A program made the translations under genes and the position numbers. Below the pieces are notes generated by a model, which ran no database searches, was not told the DNA's origin, and worked only from the letters and a program-made list of their open reading frames with translations. 64,000 nt of DNA from Burkholderiaceae bacterium 26 (lineage in GTDB: Bacteria > Pseudomonadota > Gammaproteobacteria > Burkholderiales > Burkholderiaceae), in the NCBI GenBank assembly GCA_000955795.1, contig JYOB01000009.1, forward strand, positions 186,001-250,000, read 5' to 3'. Shown piece by piece: positions 45,878-53,445 of the stretch; position 1 is the first letter of the stretch; every line of letters begins with the position of its first letter.

Positions 45878-47230
45878 TTACAGCGGCTTGAGTTCCACAC
45901 GCTTGATCTCGCCCACCATGAACAGGTAGCAGACGATCGCAACTGCAGCGTGGATACCGACGTACACCAGCGCACCGTTGAACGAACCCGTGGTGTTGAC
46001 GATGTAGCCGATGGCGATGGGGGTTGTGATGCTCGACAGGTTGCCGAACGTGTTCATCAGCGCGCCCGACAAGCCGGCGATCTGCTTCGGTGCCGTATCC
46101 GAGTTCACAGCCCAGCCCAGCGCCCCGAGGCCCTTGCCAAAGAACGACAGCGCCATGACCGCCACCACGATGGCCTGCGCATCGACGTAGTTGCAGATCA
46201 CCATGGTCATGGAGAGCAGCATGCCCAGCACGATCGGCACCTTGCGCGCCACCGACAGCGACGCACCACGGCGAAGCAGCGCGTCAGAAATGATCCCGCC
46301 CAGAATGCCACCCAGGAAGCCGCACACCGCGGGAATCGACGCGACGATGCCCGCCTTCAGGATCGACATGCCACGCGCCTGCACCAGATACACCGGGAAC
46401 CACGTGATGAAGAAGTACGTGAGCGCATTGATGCAGTACTGCGCGATGTACACACCCATCAGCATGCGGTTCTGCAGGAGCTGCTTGACGTAGCCGAGTT
46501 TCGGCCCTTCCGTCTTTGCCGCGCCGGCACGGTCCATGTTGACCAGGCCGCCGCCGGCTTCGATGTACTCGATTTCGGCGCGGTTCACACCCGGGTGGTC
46601 CTTCGGTTCGTGCACGAACGCCCTCCACACGACCGCCATGACGATACCGATCACGCCCATCACGATGAACACGTGATGCCAGCCGAACGCGTGCACCAGC
46701 CAGGCCATCAGCGGAGCAAACACCACCGTGGCGGCATACTGTGCGGAGTTGAAGATGGCCGCTGCAGTGCCGCGCTCATTGGCCGGAAACCACGCTGCCA
46801 CGATACGGCTGTTCGCAGGGAAGGACGGCGCCTCTGCCGCGCCCACGAGGAAGCGCAGGAGAAACACCATGGCGATGGCTGTCGCGCCGGTAAAGAAGCC
46901 GATCGCACCCTGCGCCAGCGTGAACAGCGACCACAGCAGAATGCTGAACGTGTACACGCGCTTGGAACCGAAGCGGTCAAGCAACCAGCCGCCCGGAATC
47001 TGCGCAATCACATAGGCCCAGCCAAACGCCGAGAAGATATAGCCAAGCGACACGGCATCGATGCCGAGTTCCTTCTGCATGGCCGAGCCGGCAATGGAGA
47101 TGGTCGCCCGATCGGCGTAATTGATGGTCGTCACGATAAACAGCATCGCGAGGATCACGAAACGCACGCGGCTCATGCGCTCAGCGCGCGGAACGGCCTG
47201 TGCTCCCACTGCAGGGGCTTTGATGTCCAT
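45878..47230 (-). CDS. gudP: MFS glucarate/galactarate permease GudP-like
   Basis: The 450-aa protein has 12 helices and the GudP-type signatures NYADRATISIAGS, GWAYVIAQIPGGWLLDRFG, RFLVGAAEAPSFPANSRIVA and AWFPANERGTAAAIFNSAQ. A very strong AAGGAGGAGA precedes the ATG. It most likely imports glucarate and galactarate for GudD and GarD, encoded just downstream. Two stem-loops lie just upstream in the leader between this gene and the dehydrogenase gene. Confidence 0.9.
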   Translation of the reverse strand: MDIKAPAVGAQAVPRAERMSRVRFVILAMLFIVTTINYADRATISIAGSAMQKELGIDAVSLGYIFSAFGWAYVIAQIPGGWLLDRFGSKRVYTFSILLWSLFTLAQGAIGFFTGATAIAMVFLLRFLVGAAEAPSFPANSRIVAAWFPANERGTAAAIFNSAQYAATVVFAPLMAWLVHAFGWHHVFIVMGVIGIVMAVVWRAFVHEPKDHPGVNRAEIEYIEAGGGLVNMDRAGAAKTEGPKLGYVKQLLQNRMLMGVYIAQYCINALTYFFITWFPVYLVQARGMSILKAGIVASIPAVCGFLGGILGGIISDALLRRGASLSVARKVPIVLGMLLSMTMVICNYVDAQAIVVAVMALSFFGKGLGALGWAVNSDTAPKQIAGLSGALMNTFGNLSSITTPIAIGYIVNTTGSFNGALVYVGIHAAVAIVCYLFMVGEIKRVELKPL

Positions 47231-47245
47231 CGTCTCCTCCTTAAG

Positions 47246-47298
47246 CCGGCACCCGTCGTGCCGGTCGGTTCAAGTTGCCGGGTCCTGTGCGGCCCGGC
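47246..47298. other. Paired stem-loops between dehydrogenase gene and gudP
   Basis: Two GC-rich inverted repeats occur in the 99-bp gap: CCGGCAC (47246-47252) with GTGCCGG (47258-47264), and GCCGGG (47277-47282) with CCCGGC (47293-47298). In the leftward transcript neither is followed by a T-tract. They look like intra-operon mRNA processing or stability structures rather than terminators. Confidence 0.45.
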
Positions 47299-47329
47299 GT
47301 GTTGTTTTTGCTATTCGACTGTTACGGCT

Positions 47330-48901
47330 TCAGGCCCAGCTTCCATCCACCAAACGGCGCAGCTTGAGCGGATTGGCGTCTTGCAGGGCCTCGGGCAGCA
47401 GTTCGGCCGGCAGATCCTGGTAGCACACCGGGCGCAGGAAGCGCTCGATGGCCGCAGAGCCAACCGAAGTCGTGCGTGCATCCGTGGTTGCCGGCCATGG
47501 GCCGCCGTGCACCATGGCGTGGCACACCTCGACGCCGGTCGGCCAGCCGTTGGCCAGAATGCGGCCCGCCTTGCGTTCCAGAATCAGCAGCAGCGAACGC
47601 GCGATGGCTGTGTCGCCCGCATCCAGATGGAGCGTGGCGGTCAACTGGCCTTCGAGCGATTCGGCCAGCGCGCGCAGCTCTTCTGCATCGCGGCAGCGCA
47701 CGACCAGGCCGGTCGCGCCGAAGATCTCATCGTGCAGCGCCGGCTGCGCCTGGAAGCTCTTCGCATCGGTGATGTAGAAGCCGGCTTGCCCGCGGTTGGG
47801 TTGGTCGCTCTCTTGCCCGCGTGCGACGCAGCGCACGTTGGCCTCGGCGGCCAGCTTGTCGACGCCGCGCGTGTAGGCGGTGTGAATGCCCGCCGTGAGC
47901 ATCGGCTGCGCAGCCACGTCGCCCATGGCGGCAGCGGCAGCGGCTTCAAAGGCATCCAGTTCCGGCCCATCGATGGCGAGCAGCAGGCCCGGGTTCGTAC
48001 AGAACTGGCCCGCGCCCATCGTGAGCGATGCCACGTATTGCTGGCCCAGCGCAGCAGCGCGCTTGGCCAGGGCATCGGGCAGCAGGAAGACGGGGTTGAT
48101 GGCGCTCAGTTCGCCATACACCGGAATCGGCTGCGGACGTGCCTGCGCAATGCGCAACAGCGCCTGGCCGCCCGCACGCGAGCCGGTAAAGCCAACTGCC
48201 TGGATGCGCGGATCGGCCACCAGTGCGCCAGCCGCGTCGTTGTCCGCCAGGATGAGCGAGAACACGCCCTCCGGCAGCCCGCACCGGGCAACCGCAGCTT
48301 GAATGGCGCGACCCACCAGTTCGGACGTACCCGGGTGCGCCGGATGCGCCTTCACGACCACCGGGCAACCTGCAGCCAGCGCCGACGCGGTATCACCACC
48401 CGCCACCGAGAACGCCAGCGGGAAGTTGCTCGCGCCGAACACCGCCACCGGGCCCAGTGCGATGCGGCGCATGCGCAGGTCAGAGCGCGGCAGCGGCTTG
48501 CGCTCCGGCAGGGCCGAATCCAGGCGCGCGCCCACGGCATCGCCGGCACGCACCACGCTTGCAAACAGGCGCAGCTGGTTGCACGTGCGGCCACGCTCGC
48601 CTTCCAGGCGCGGACGCGGCAGTGCAGACTCGGCCATCGCGCGTTCGATCAGCGCATCGCCCAGCGCTTCGATCTGGCTGGCGATGGCTTCCAGGAAGGC
48701 TGCACGGGTTTCCGGCGCGGTCTCGCGGTAAACGTCAAAAGCCGCGGCGGCCAGTTCAGCAGCTCGCGCGGCATCGGCCTTGGAGGCCAGGGTGAATTCG
48801 GGTTCGAGCCATTCCCCGGTGGCGGGGTTCATGGCGCGAACCTTGCCGGCACCACCCGCTACGCGGGCAGCACCCAACAACAGTTCGCCGCTCAATTGCA
48901 T
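47330..48901 (-). CDS. 2-oxoglutarate semialdehyde (2,5-dioxovalerate) dehydrogenase
   Basis: The 523-aa aldehyde dehydrogenase has [20 protein letters not shown] (cofactor region), catalytic Glu in [11 protein letters not shown] and catalytic Cys in [11 protein letters not shown]. The long, divergent C-terminus ([20 protein letters not shown]) is typical of KGSA dehydrogenases in aldarate pathways. It oxidises the KdgD product to 2-oxoglutarate. AAGGAA precedes the ATG, and kdgD ends 27 bp upstream. Confidence 0.92.
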   Translation of the reverse strand: MQLSGELLLGAARVAGGAGKVRAMNPATGEWLEPEFTLASKADAARAAELAAAAFDVYRETAPETRAAFLEAIASQIEALGDALIERAMAESALPRPRLEGERGRTCNQLRLFASVVRAGDAVGARLDSALPERKPLPRSDLRMRRIALGPVAVFGASNFPLAFSVAGGDTASALAAGCPVVVKAHPAHPGTSELVGRAIQAAVARCGLPEGVFSLILADNDAAGALVADPRIQAVGFTGSRAGGQALLRIAQARPQPIPVYGELSAINPVFLLPDALAKRAAALGQQYVASLTMGAGQFCTNPGLLLAIDGPELDAFEAAAAAAMGDVAAQPMLTAGIHTAYTRGVDKLAAEANVRCVARGQESDQPNRGQAGFYITDAKSFQAQPALHDEIFGATGLVVRCRDAEELRALAESLEGQLTATLHLDAGDTAIARSLLLILERKAGRILANGWPTGVEVCHAMVHGGPWPATTDARTTSVGSAAIERFLRPVCYQDLPAELLPEALQDANPLKLRRLVDGSWA

Positions 48902-48928
48902 ATCGATTCCTTGTGTTTTTGGTTGCGC

Positions 48929-49867
48929 TCAGGCCGCCAGCTTTTCCACTTCGGCAATGCGCGACACCAACGCAGACAGTTCTGCCGTCTCGGCATCGGT
49001 CAGGTCGGTCAAAGGGGCACGGACCGGACCTGCATCACGGCCAATGACCTTCATACCGGCCTTGACGATCGACACCGCATAGCCGCGCTTGCGATTGCGC
49101 AGCTGGATGTACGGCAGCACGAACTCGTTGAGCATCTTGTAGACCTTGGCATTGTCGAACGCTCGCACGGCGGCGTAGAACTCTAGCGCGAACTTCGGCA
49201 CGAAGTTGAAGATGGCCGACGAATACGTCGACACACCCATCGTCAGGTACGGCAGCGCAAAGGTCTCGGCGGTCGGCAGGCCGCCAACGTAGGTGAAGCG
49301 GTCGCCCAGGCGGGCGTAGATGCGGGTCATCAGTTCCAGGTCGCCCACGCCGTCCTTGAAGCCGACCAGGTTCGGGCAGCGGTCAGCCAGGCGTTCGAGG
49401 TGGTTCTCGTCCAGGATCTGGTTGGCGCGGTTGTAGACGATCACGCCCAGCTTGGTCGATTTGCAGACCTGCTCCACGTGCGCGGCCACGCCATCGGCGG
49501 AGGCTTCGGTCAGGTACGGCGGCAGCAGCAGGATGCCGTCGGCGCCGGCAGCTTCAGCGGCCTTGCAGTATTCGATCGATTCGGCAGTGCCGCGGCCAGC
49601 CGGGGCGATCACCGGAATCTTGCCGCCGGTTTCCGCCACGGCAGCGCGCACCACGTGGTCGGTTTCAGCCGCGGTGAGCGAGAAGAATTCGCCCGTGCCA
49701 CCGGCGGCAAACAGGCCGGCTGCATCGTGGCTGAACAGCCAGTTCAGGTTGGCGCGATACGCTGCCTCGTCGAACGACAGGTCCGACGCCTTGAAGTGCG
49801 TGACCGGAAAGGACAGCAGACCAGAGCCGATCTGTTGGGCGAATTCTTTGGGGCTGTATCGGGACAT
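48929..49867 (-). CDS. kdgD: 5-dehydro-4-deoxyglucarate dehydratase
   Basis: The 312-aa DapA-superfamily protein has [13 protein letters not shown] (substrate loop, about 53-65), [11 protein letters not shown] and the Schiff-base lysine in [10 protein letters not shown] (about residue 170). KdgD dehydrates and decarboxylates 5-dehydro-4-deoxyglucarate to 2-oxoglutarate semialdehyde. It is the first gene of the eight-gene leftward operon. Its promoter carries a LysR-type site at 49955-49969. Confidence 0.94.
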   Translation of the reverse strand: MSRYSPKEFAQQIGSGLLSFPVTHFKASDLSFDEAAYRANLNWLFSHDAAGLFAAGGTGEFFSLTAAETDHVVRAAVAETGGKIPVIAPAGRGTAESIEYCKAAEAAGADGILLLPPYLTEASADGVAAHVEQVCKSTKLGVIVYNRANQILDENHLERLADRCPNLVGFKDGVGDLELMTRIYARLGDRFTYVGGLPTAETFALPYLTMGVSTYSSAIFNFVPKFALEFYAAVRAFDNAKVYKMLNEFVLPYIQLRNRKRGYAVSIVKAGMKVIGRDAGPVRAPLTDLTDAETAELSALVSRIAEVEKLAA

Positions 49868-50050
49868 GTCTCGCTCGCGATGAATGCGTGTTGTTGATGA
49901 GCGAATTCTTGCACCCGCATCGATTCAAGTCCAAGCCAACTGCTGTCTCGATTAATACAAAACTTGTATTGATACAGGGTCTTCCCTAAGTCCCCAATTT
50001 CGATGCGGCAGCCGCACGTGACGGCGCGGCCGCGTCTGGTCAGTGGCGCG
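49868..50050. promoter_or_regulatory. Promoter region of the aldarate operon
   Basis: This gap ends the exported-lactonase gene on the right and leads into kdgD on the left. It holds a 15-bp operator (49955-49969) and, 39 bp closer to kdgD, the element GGTGCAAGAAT (minus strand, 49915-49905), which contains the likely -10 (AAGAAT). TTGGAC lies 18 bp upstream of that -10. No gene is seen. Confidence 0.6.
49955..49969 (-). promoter_or_regulatory. LysR-type operator upstream of kdgD
   Basis: On the plus strand the site is ATACAAAACTTGTAT; with one more base on each side it forms AATACAA and TTGTATT around AAC (49954-49970). It fits the T-N11-A rule for LysR-type sites. Its centre lies about 64 bp upstream of the predicted start of transcription, the usual place for a LysR recognition site. 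A 13/15 match occurs at 51214-51228. Confidence 0.62.
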
Positions 50051-51112
50051 TCAAACTGCGCCCTCGGCCTCCACGTAAAGGGCGTACAAAGAATGCGAAC
50101 TCGCCATGTAAAGGCGGTTGTTCTTCGGCCCGCCGAAGGTCAGGTTGGGGCAGCGTTCCGGCAGGTGGATGAAACCGATCGGCTTGCCGTGCGCGTTGAA
50201 GATCTTCACGCCGTCGTAGTCGGCTGAATTGATGCCCAGGCGCCCGTCCGAGCCCCAGCCGCACCAGAGATTGCCGTCCTTGTCGACGCGAAAACCATCG
50301 AGTGCCCCCGCGCCGTTGGCGTCGATCAGCTTGGTCTTGTTGGACGCCGTGCCGTCGGGTGCGATGTCGTAGCTCCAGATGCTGCGCGACGGCGTGCCCT
50401 TCCACTCGACCACGTAGAGCTTCTTCTCGTCGGGCGAGAACGCCAAGCCGTTCGGGTTGACGAGGTCGGTGATGATCGCTCGGATGCTGCCGTTCGGGTC
50501 GATCCGATAGACGTTGGTCGTGGCCTGCTCCGGCTGCGCCTTGAAGCCCTCCCAGTTGCCGTTGATACCGAACGTCGGGTCCGTGAACCAGATGCTGTCG
50601 TCGGACTTGACCACGATGTCGTTGGGCGCGTTCAGCCGCTTGCCCTGGTACTGATCGGCCAGCACGGTGATGCTGCCGTTGAATTCGGTGCGCGTGATGC
50701 GGCGCGTCACGGAGTGCTCGCACGTGACGAGGCGCCCCTGCCGGTCGCGCGTATTGCCGTTGGCGTAGTTCGACGGCTCGCGGAACACGCTGAACGCGCC
50801 GTTCGTCTCGTCGTATTTCATGATGCGGTTGTTCGGAATGTCGCTCACGAGCAGATAGCGCCCGGCAGGAAAGTAGACGGGCCCTTCGGCCCAACGCATG
50901 CCCGTGGCAAGTTGCTCCACCGAACTGCTGTACAGGCGGTATTTCAGAAAGCTCGGGTCGAGCACTTCCACCGCCACGTCGGGGTAACGCGCGTTCGGCT
51001 TGAACCCTTCGATCTTCTGCGCGGCGGCCAAGCCGCTGGCCGCTGCAAGCCCTGCGCCTGCCACGCTCCTAAGAAACCTGCGGCGGTCGACTTCCGCGCT
51101 TTCCATGGACAT
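50051..51112 (-). CDS. Exported SMP-30/gluconolactonase-family protein (Tat signal)
   Basis: The 353-aa protein starts with a twin-arginine signal, DRRRFLRSVAGAGLAAASGLAAA (residues 9-31 in two parts), so it is probably folded before export. The mature part is an SMP-30 propeller with RWAEGPVYFPAGRYLLVSD, RLNAPNDIVVKSDDSIWFTD, NPNGLAFSPDEKKLYVVEW and DGFRVDKDGNLWCGW, including the metal-binding Glu, Asn and Asp. It may hydrolyse sugar lactones in the periplasm before uptake. It is divergent from the LysR gene, and its promoter matches that of kdgD. Confidence 0.88.
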   Translation of the reverse strand: MSMESAEVDRRRFLRSVAGAGLAAASGLAAAQKIEGFKPNARYPDVAVEVLDPSFLKYRLYSSSVEQLATGMRWAEGPVYFPAGRYLLVSDIPNNRIMKYDETNGAFSVFREPSNYANGNTRDRQGRLVTCEHSVTRRITRTEFNGSITVLADQYQGKRLNAPNDIVVKSDDSIWFTDPTFGINGNWEGFKAQPEQATTNVYRIDPNGSIRAIITDLVNPNGLAFSPDEKKLYVVEWKGTPSRSIWSYDIAPDGTASNKTKLIDANGAGALDGFRVDKDGNLWCGWGSDGRLGINSADYDGVKIFNAHGKPIGFIHLPERCPNLTFGGPKNNRLYMASSHSLYALYVEAEGAV

Positions 51113-51230
51113 GCTCGTCTCCTGATGGTTGTTATTGGCCCTTCAAGCCGAAGGGGCGAGCCGATTCTTGCACCGGCGATCTTTCCCATTCAAGATAAGC
51201 ACTGACTCAATCCATACAGGTTTTGAATCG
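51113..51230. promoter_or_regulatory. Divergent promoter region, exported lactonase / LysR gene
   Basis: On the minus strand the element GGTGCAAGAAT (51174-51164) lies exactly 39 bp from the operator at 51214-51228, the same spacing as at kdgD. TTGAAT sits 18 bp upstream of the -10-like AAGAAT. The remaining bases show no gene. Confidence 0.6.
51214..51228 (-). promoter_or_regulatory. LysR-type operator abutting the LysR start codon
   Basis: The minus-strand sequence ATTCAAAACCTGTAT matches the kdgD operator ATACAAAACTTGTAT at 13 of 15 positions. It ends 2 bp before the ATG of the LysR gene (51231), so binding would also block or set the level of the regulator itself. The position relative to the lactonase promoter is about -64. 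Confidence 0.62.
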
Positions 51231-52127
51231 ATGTTTGAACTCAGCCAACTCCGCTGCTTTGTTGCCGTGGCCGAAGAGCTGCACTTTGGGCGCGCAGCGG
51301 AACGCCTCCACATGACGCAGCCGCCGCTGTCACGCCAGGTCCGCCTGCTCGAACACCAGGTCGGCACAGAGCTGCTGGAGCGCAACAGCCGCTCGGTCAA
51401 GCTGACCGCTGCGGGGCGCAGTTTCTTGCCCGATGCGTCGCGCATCCTGCGCTTGGCGGATGAGGCGGCGGCCACGGCGCGGCGTGTGGCCACGGGTGCT
51501 GCGGGGCAGTTGGCGATCGGCTTTACCGCGTCGGTCGGCTACGGGAAGTTGCCTTCGCTAGTGAGCGCCGTGCGGGCGGCTTCACCCGGCGTGCGATTGA
51601 CGCTCAAAGAAATGGTGAGCGGCGCGCAACTCTCTGCGCTGGATGCGCGCGAAATCGACGTCGGCCTGCTGCGCCCGCCAGTGGAGCACGGCGAACTGAT
51701 TGCCGTGCCGTGCTCGCAGGAAGCACTCGTGATCGCCCTGCCGGAAGCGGTGGCCGACACCTGGCCGCAACGCCCCAGCCTGCGCGATTGCGAGGGGCAG
51801 CCGCTGCTCATGTATTCGCCATATGAGGCGCGCTATTTCCACCAAATGGTGAGCAGCCTGTTTGAGCGTGCGGAGGTACTGCCCGACATCGTTGAATACG
51901 TCAGCCAGATCCACTCGATGCTGGCGCTGGTGCGTGCCGGCATTGGCGTAGCGCTCATTCCCGCGGCGGCGGCCATGCTGCACTTCGAGGGCGTCGTCTA
52001 CCGCCCGGTGCGCACCACGCCCGCCACGCCGGTTGAACTCTGGATGGCCTATCGCAAGGACAACGACAACCCGGTGTTCAACCTGCTCAAGACGGTGCTG
52101 CACAACTCGCTTGCCGAGGGGCACTGA
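51231..52127 (+). CDS. LysR-family regulator of the aldarate genes
   Basis: The ATG at 51231 gives 298 aa beginning MFELSQLRCFVAVAEELHFG, a standard LysR N-terminus with the helix-turn-helix (AAERLHMTQPPLSRQVRLLE, about 18-37). An effector-binding domain follows (about 90-298). No ribosome-binding site is visible, because the operator occupies the bases ahead of the ATG; the message may be leaderless or start at a position I have not found. It very likely responds to an aldarate or uronate intermediate and controls kdgD and the exported lactonase. Confidence 0.88.
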   Translation: MFELSQLRCFVAVAEELHFGRAAERLHMTQPPLSRQVRLLEHQVGTELLERNSRSVKLTAAGRSFLPDASRILRLADEAAATARRVATGAAGQLAIGFTASVGYGKLPSLVSAVRAASPGVRLTLKEMVSGAQLSALDAREIDVGLLRPPVEHGELIAVPCSQEALVIALPEAVADTWPQRPSLRDCEGQPLLMYSPYEARYFHQMVSSLFERAEVLPDIVEYVSQIHSMLALVRAGIGVALIPAAAAMLHFEGVVYRPVRTTPATPVELWMAYRKDNDNPVFNLLKTVLHNSLAEGH

Positions 52128-52181
52128 ACTCACGCGGCACTGCACTTGCTGAGCCATGGCGATCCCGACCAGGAGACCGCC

Positions 52182-52547
52182 ATGCCGCAAACACGCCAGA
52201 ACATTCGACGCTCCGCCATATGGTCTGCCGCGGTTGCCATCGGTTTGACCGTGGTTGCGCTGCCGCACCCCGCCCACGGCAAGCTGCCACCGCCCACGCC
52301 GGCCGAACAAGCCGCCTCTGCAAAGCAGGCCGAGACGGAACGCGCACAAAAAGCGCAAGAGCAAGCCCAGCTGACCGAAGTGCAGGACCGCTTGGCGGCA
52401 CGCTTTGGCAAGGGTGGCAACAACGCCCCGGACGCCGCCACTCCGGCCTCTAATCTGCCCAAGAACGTCGTGGAAGCGCCCGGTACCGCTGGCCCGCATG
52501 GCGGCTCGCGGCCCAGTGCGGAATCCCATTCGGGCAACGCCCGCTAA
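52182..52547 (+). CDS. Small exported protein of unknown function
   Basis: The ATG at 52182 has AGGAGA at good spacing and gives 121 aa. Residues 1-33 look like a signal peptide ending PAHG. The mature part is polar, with a Lys/Glu/Gln/Ala-rich helix (about 42-75) and a Pro/Gly/Ser-rich end. No family was recognised. A strong stem-loop follows at 52573-52613. It may be an independent unit between the LysR gene and the sulfur genes. Confidence 0.55.
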   Translation: MPQTRQNIRRSAIWSAAVAIGLTVVALPHPAHGKLPPPTPAEQAASAKQAETERAQKAQEQAQLTEVQDRLAARFGKGGNNAPDAATPASNLPKNVVEAPGTAGPHGGSRPSAESHSGNAR

Positions 52548-52572
52548 GCCACAAGCGGAAACCCAAGCTTCA

Positions 52573-52613
52573 AAGGTGGAAGCCGCCGCGGGCAGCAATA
52601 CGGCCTCCACCTT
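52573..52613 (+). terminator. Stem-loop after the small exported protein gene
   Basis: AAGGTGGAAGCCG (52573-52585) pairs with CGGCCTCCACCTT (52601-52613), giving 13 pairs including one G-T, around a 15-base loop. No T-tract follows, so it would be a Rho-assisted or stability structure rather than a classical intrinsic terminator. Confidence 0.4.
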
Positions 52614-52797
52614 GACCATGCATCGATCGACCCGTTGATCAGCACCGACATGATCGCGACGTGCTGTGCAGCCGAATCCACGCTCTGCACGACAACTCCG
52701 GGCTGCTCCCCGTCAGCCGCACCGCACTTGGGGTTTCAGTAGACGCCTCCGCCCAAGTCCAGCAAGATGCGCAAAACCCCACATCAGGAACTTGCCG

Positions 52798-53445
52798 ATG
52801 AGCACGCCTGCCCGCGCTGCCGTTTCCGCTGCGGCATCCGCACAAACCCAGTCCACGGTGCCGCTGCGTGATTTCGTGACCGCTCTGTCGCGCTTGCTGG
52901 ATCAGCAGCCGACTGAAGCCGAGATCCTCGAGCGCGCCGGCGCCCTGCTCGGCGCACTCGTCGCCCGCGACGACTGGCTGCCAGCTGAATACGCGCAGCC
53001 GCACCCCGAGCACTTCCAGCAGTTCCTGCTGCATGCAGATTCGGGCGAGCGCTTTTCCATCGTCAGCTTTGTCTGGGGCCCTGGCCAGCGCACGCCCATT
53101 CACGATCACACCACGTGGGGCCTGATCGGCATGCTGCGCGGCGCGGAATATTCGCAGCCGTTCAAGCTCGACGCGCAAGGCAAGCCCCAACCCGACGGGC
53201 CAGCCATCCGCCTGGAGCCGGGCGCGGTCGAGCGCGTCTCGCCGCGCATTGGCGACATCCACCGCGTGCACAACGCCTTTGACGATCGCACGTCGATCAG
53301 CATCCACGTGTATGGCGGCAACATCGGCGGCATCCACCGCTCCGTCTATATGGAAGACGGCGAGCGCAAGCCTTTCGTCTCCGGCTATTCGAATACCCAT
53401 CTGCCCAATCTCTGGGATCGCTCCAAGGACACGCCCGCATCATGA
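52798..53445 (+). CDS. Cysteine dioxygenase-family thiol dioxygenase
   Basis: The ATG at 52798 has AGGA upstream and gives 215 aa. The cupin metal site is visible as PIHDHTTWGLIGMLRG (His-x-His, near residue 102) and the later HRVHNAFDD (His). The family (PF05995) oxidises cysteine or 3-mercaptopropionate to the sulfinate using ferrous iron and oxygen. Which thiol is used cannot be told from the sequence. The stop overlaps the rhodanese gene by ATGA, linking both to organic sulfur use. Confidence 0.88.
   Translation: MSTPARAAVSAAASAQTQSTVPLRDFVTALSRLLDQQPTEAEILERAGALLGALVARDDWLPAEYAQPHPEHFQQFLLHADSGERFSIVSFVWGPGQRTPIHDHTTWGLIGMLRGAEYSQPFKLDAQGKPQPDGPAIRLEPGAVERVSPRIGDIHRVHNAFDDRTSISIHVYGGNIGGIHRSVYMEDGERKPFVSGYSNTHLPNLWDRSKDTPAS

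Noticed and set aside
47246-47298. Intrinsic terminator splitting the aldarate operon
   Set aside because: The stem-loops have no T-tract in the leftward transcript, and gudP just downstream has a strong ribosome-binding site but no obvious promoter of its own.
45527-49186. A 1219-codon open frame on the plus strand opposite gudD, gudP and the dehydrogenase gene
   Set aside because: It is antisense to three clear enzyme and transporter genes, its product is His/Arg/Gln-rich without domains, and high GC makes such antisense frames common here. The same holds for long antisense frames at 16458-18458, 22609-25041, 39574-41571, 42852-44432 and 57897-59609.
51582-52619. Minus-strand frame of 345 codons opposite the LysR gene and the small exported protein gene
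   Set aside because: No ribosome-binding site and no recognisable domain; it overlaps two genes with better starts.
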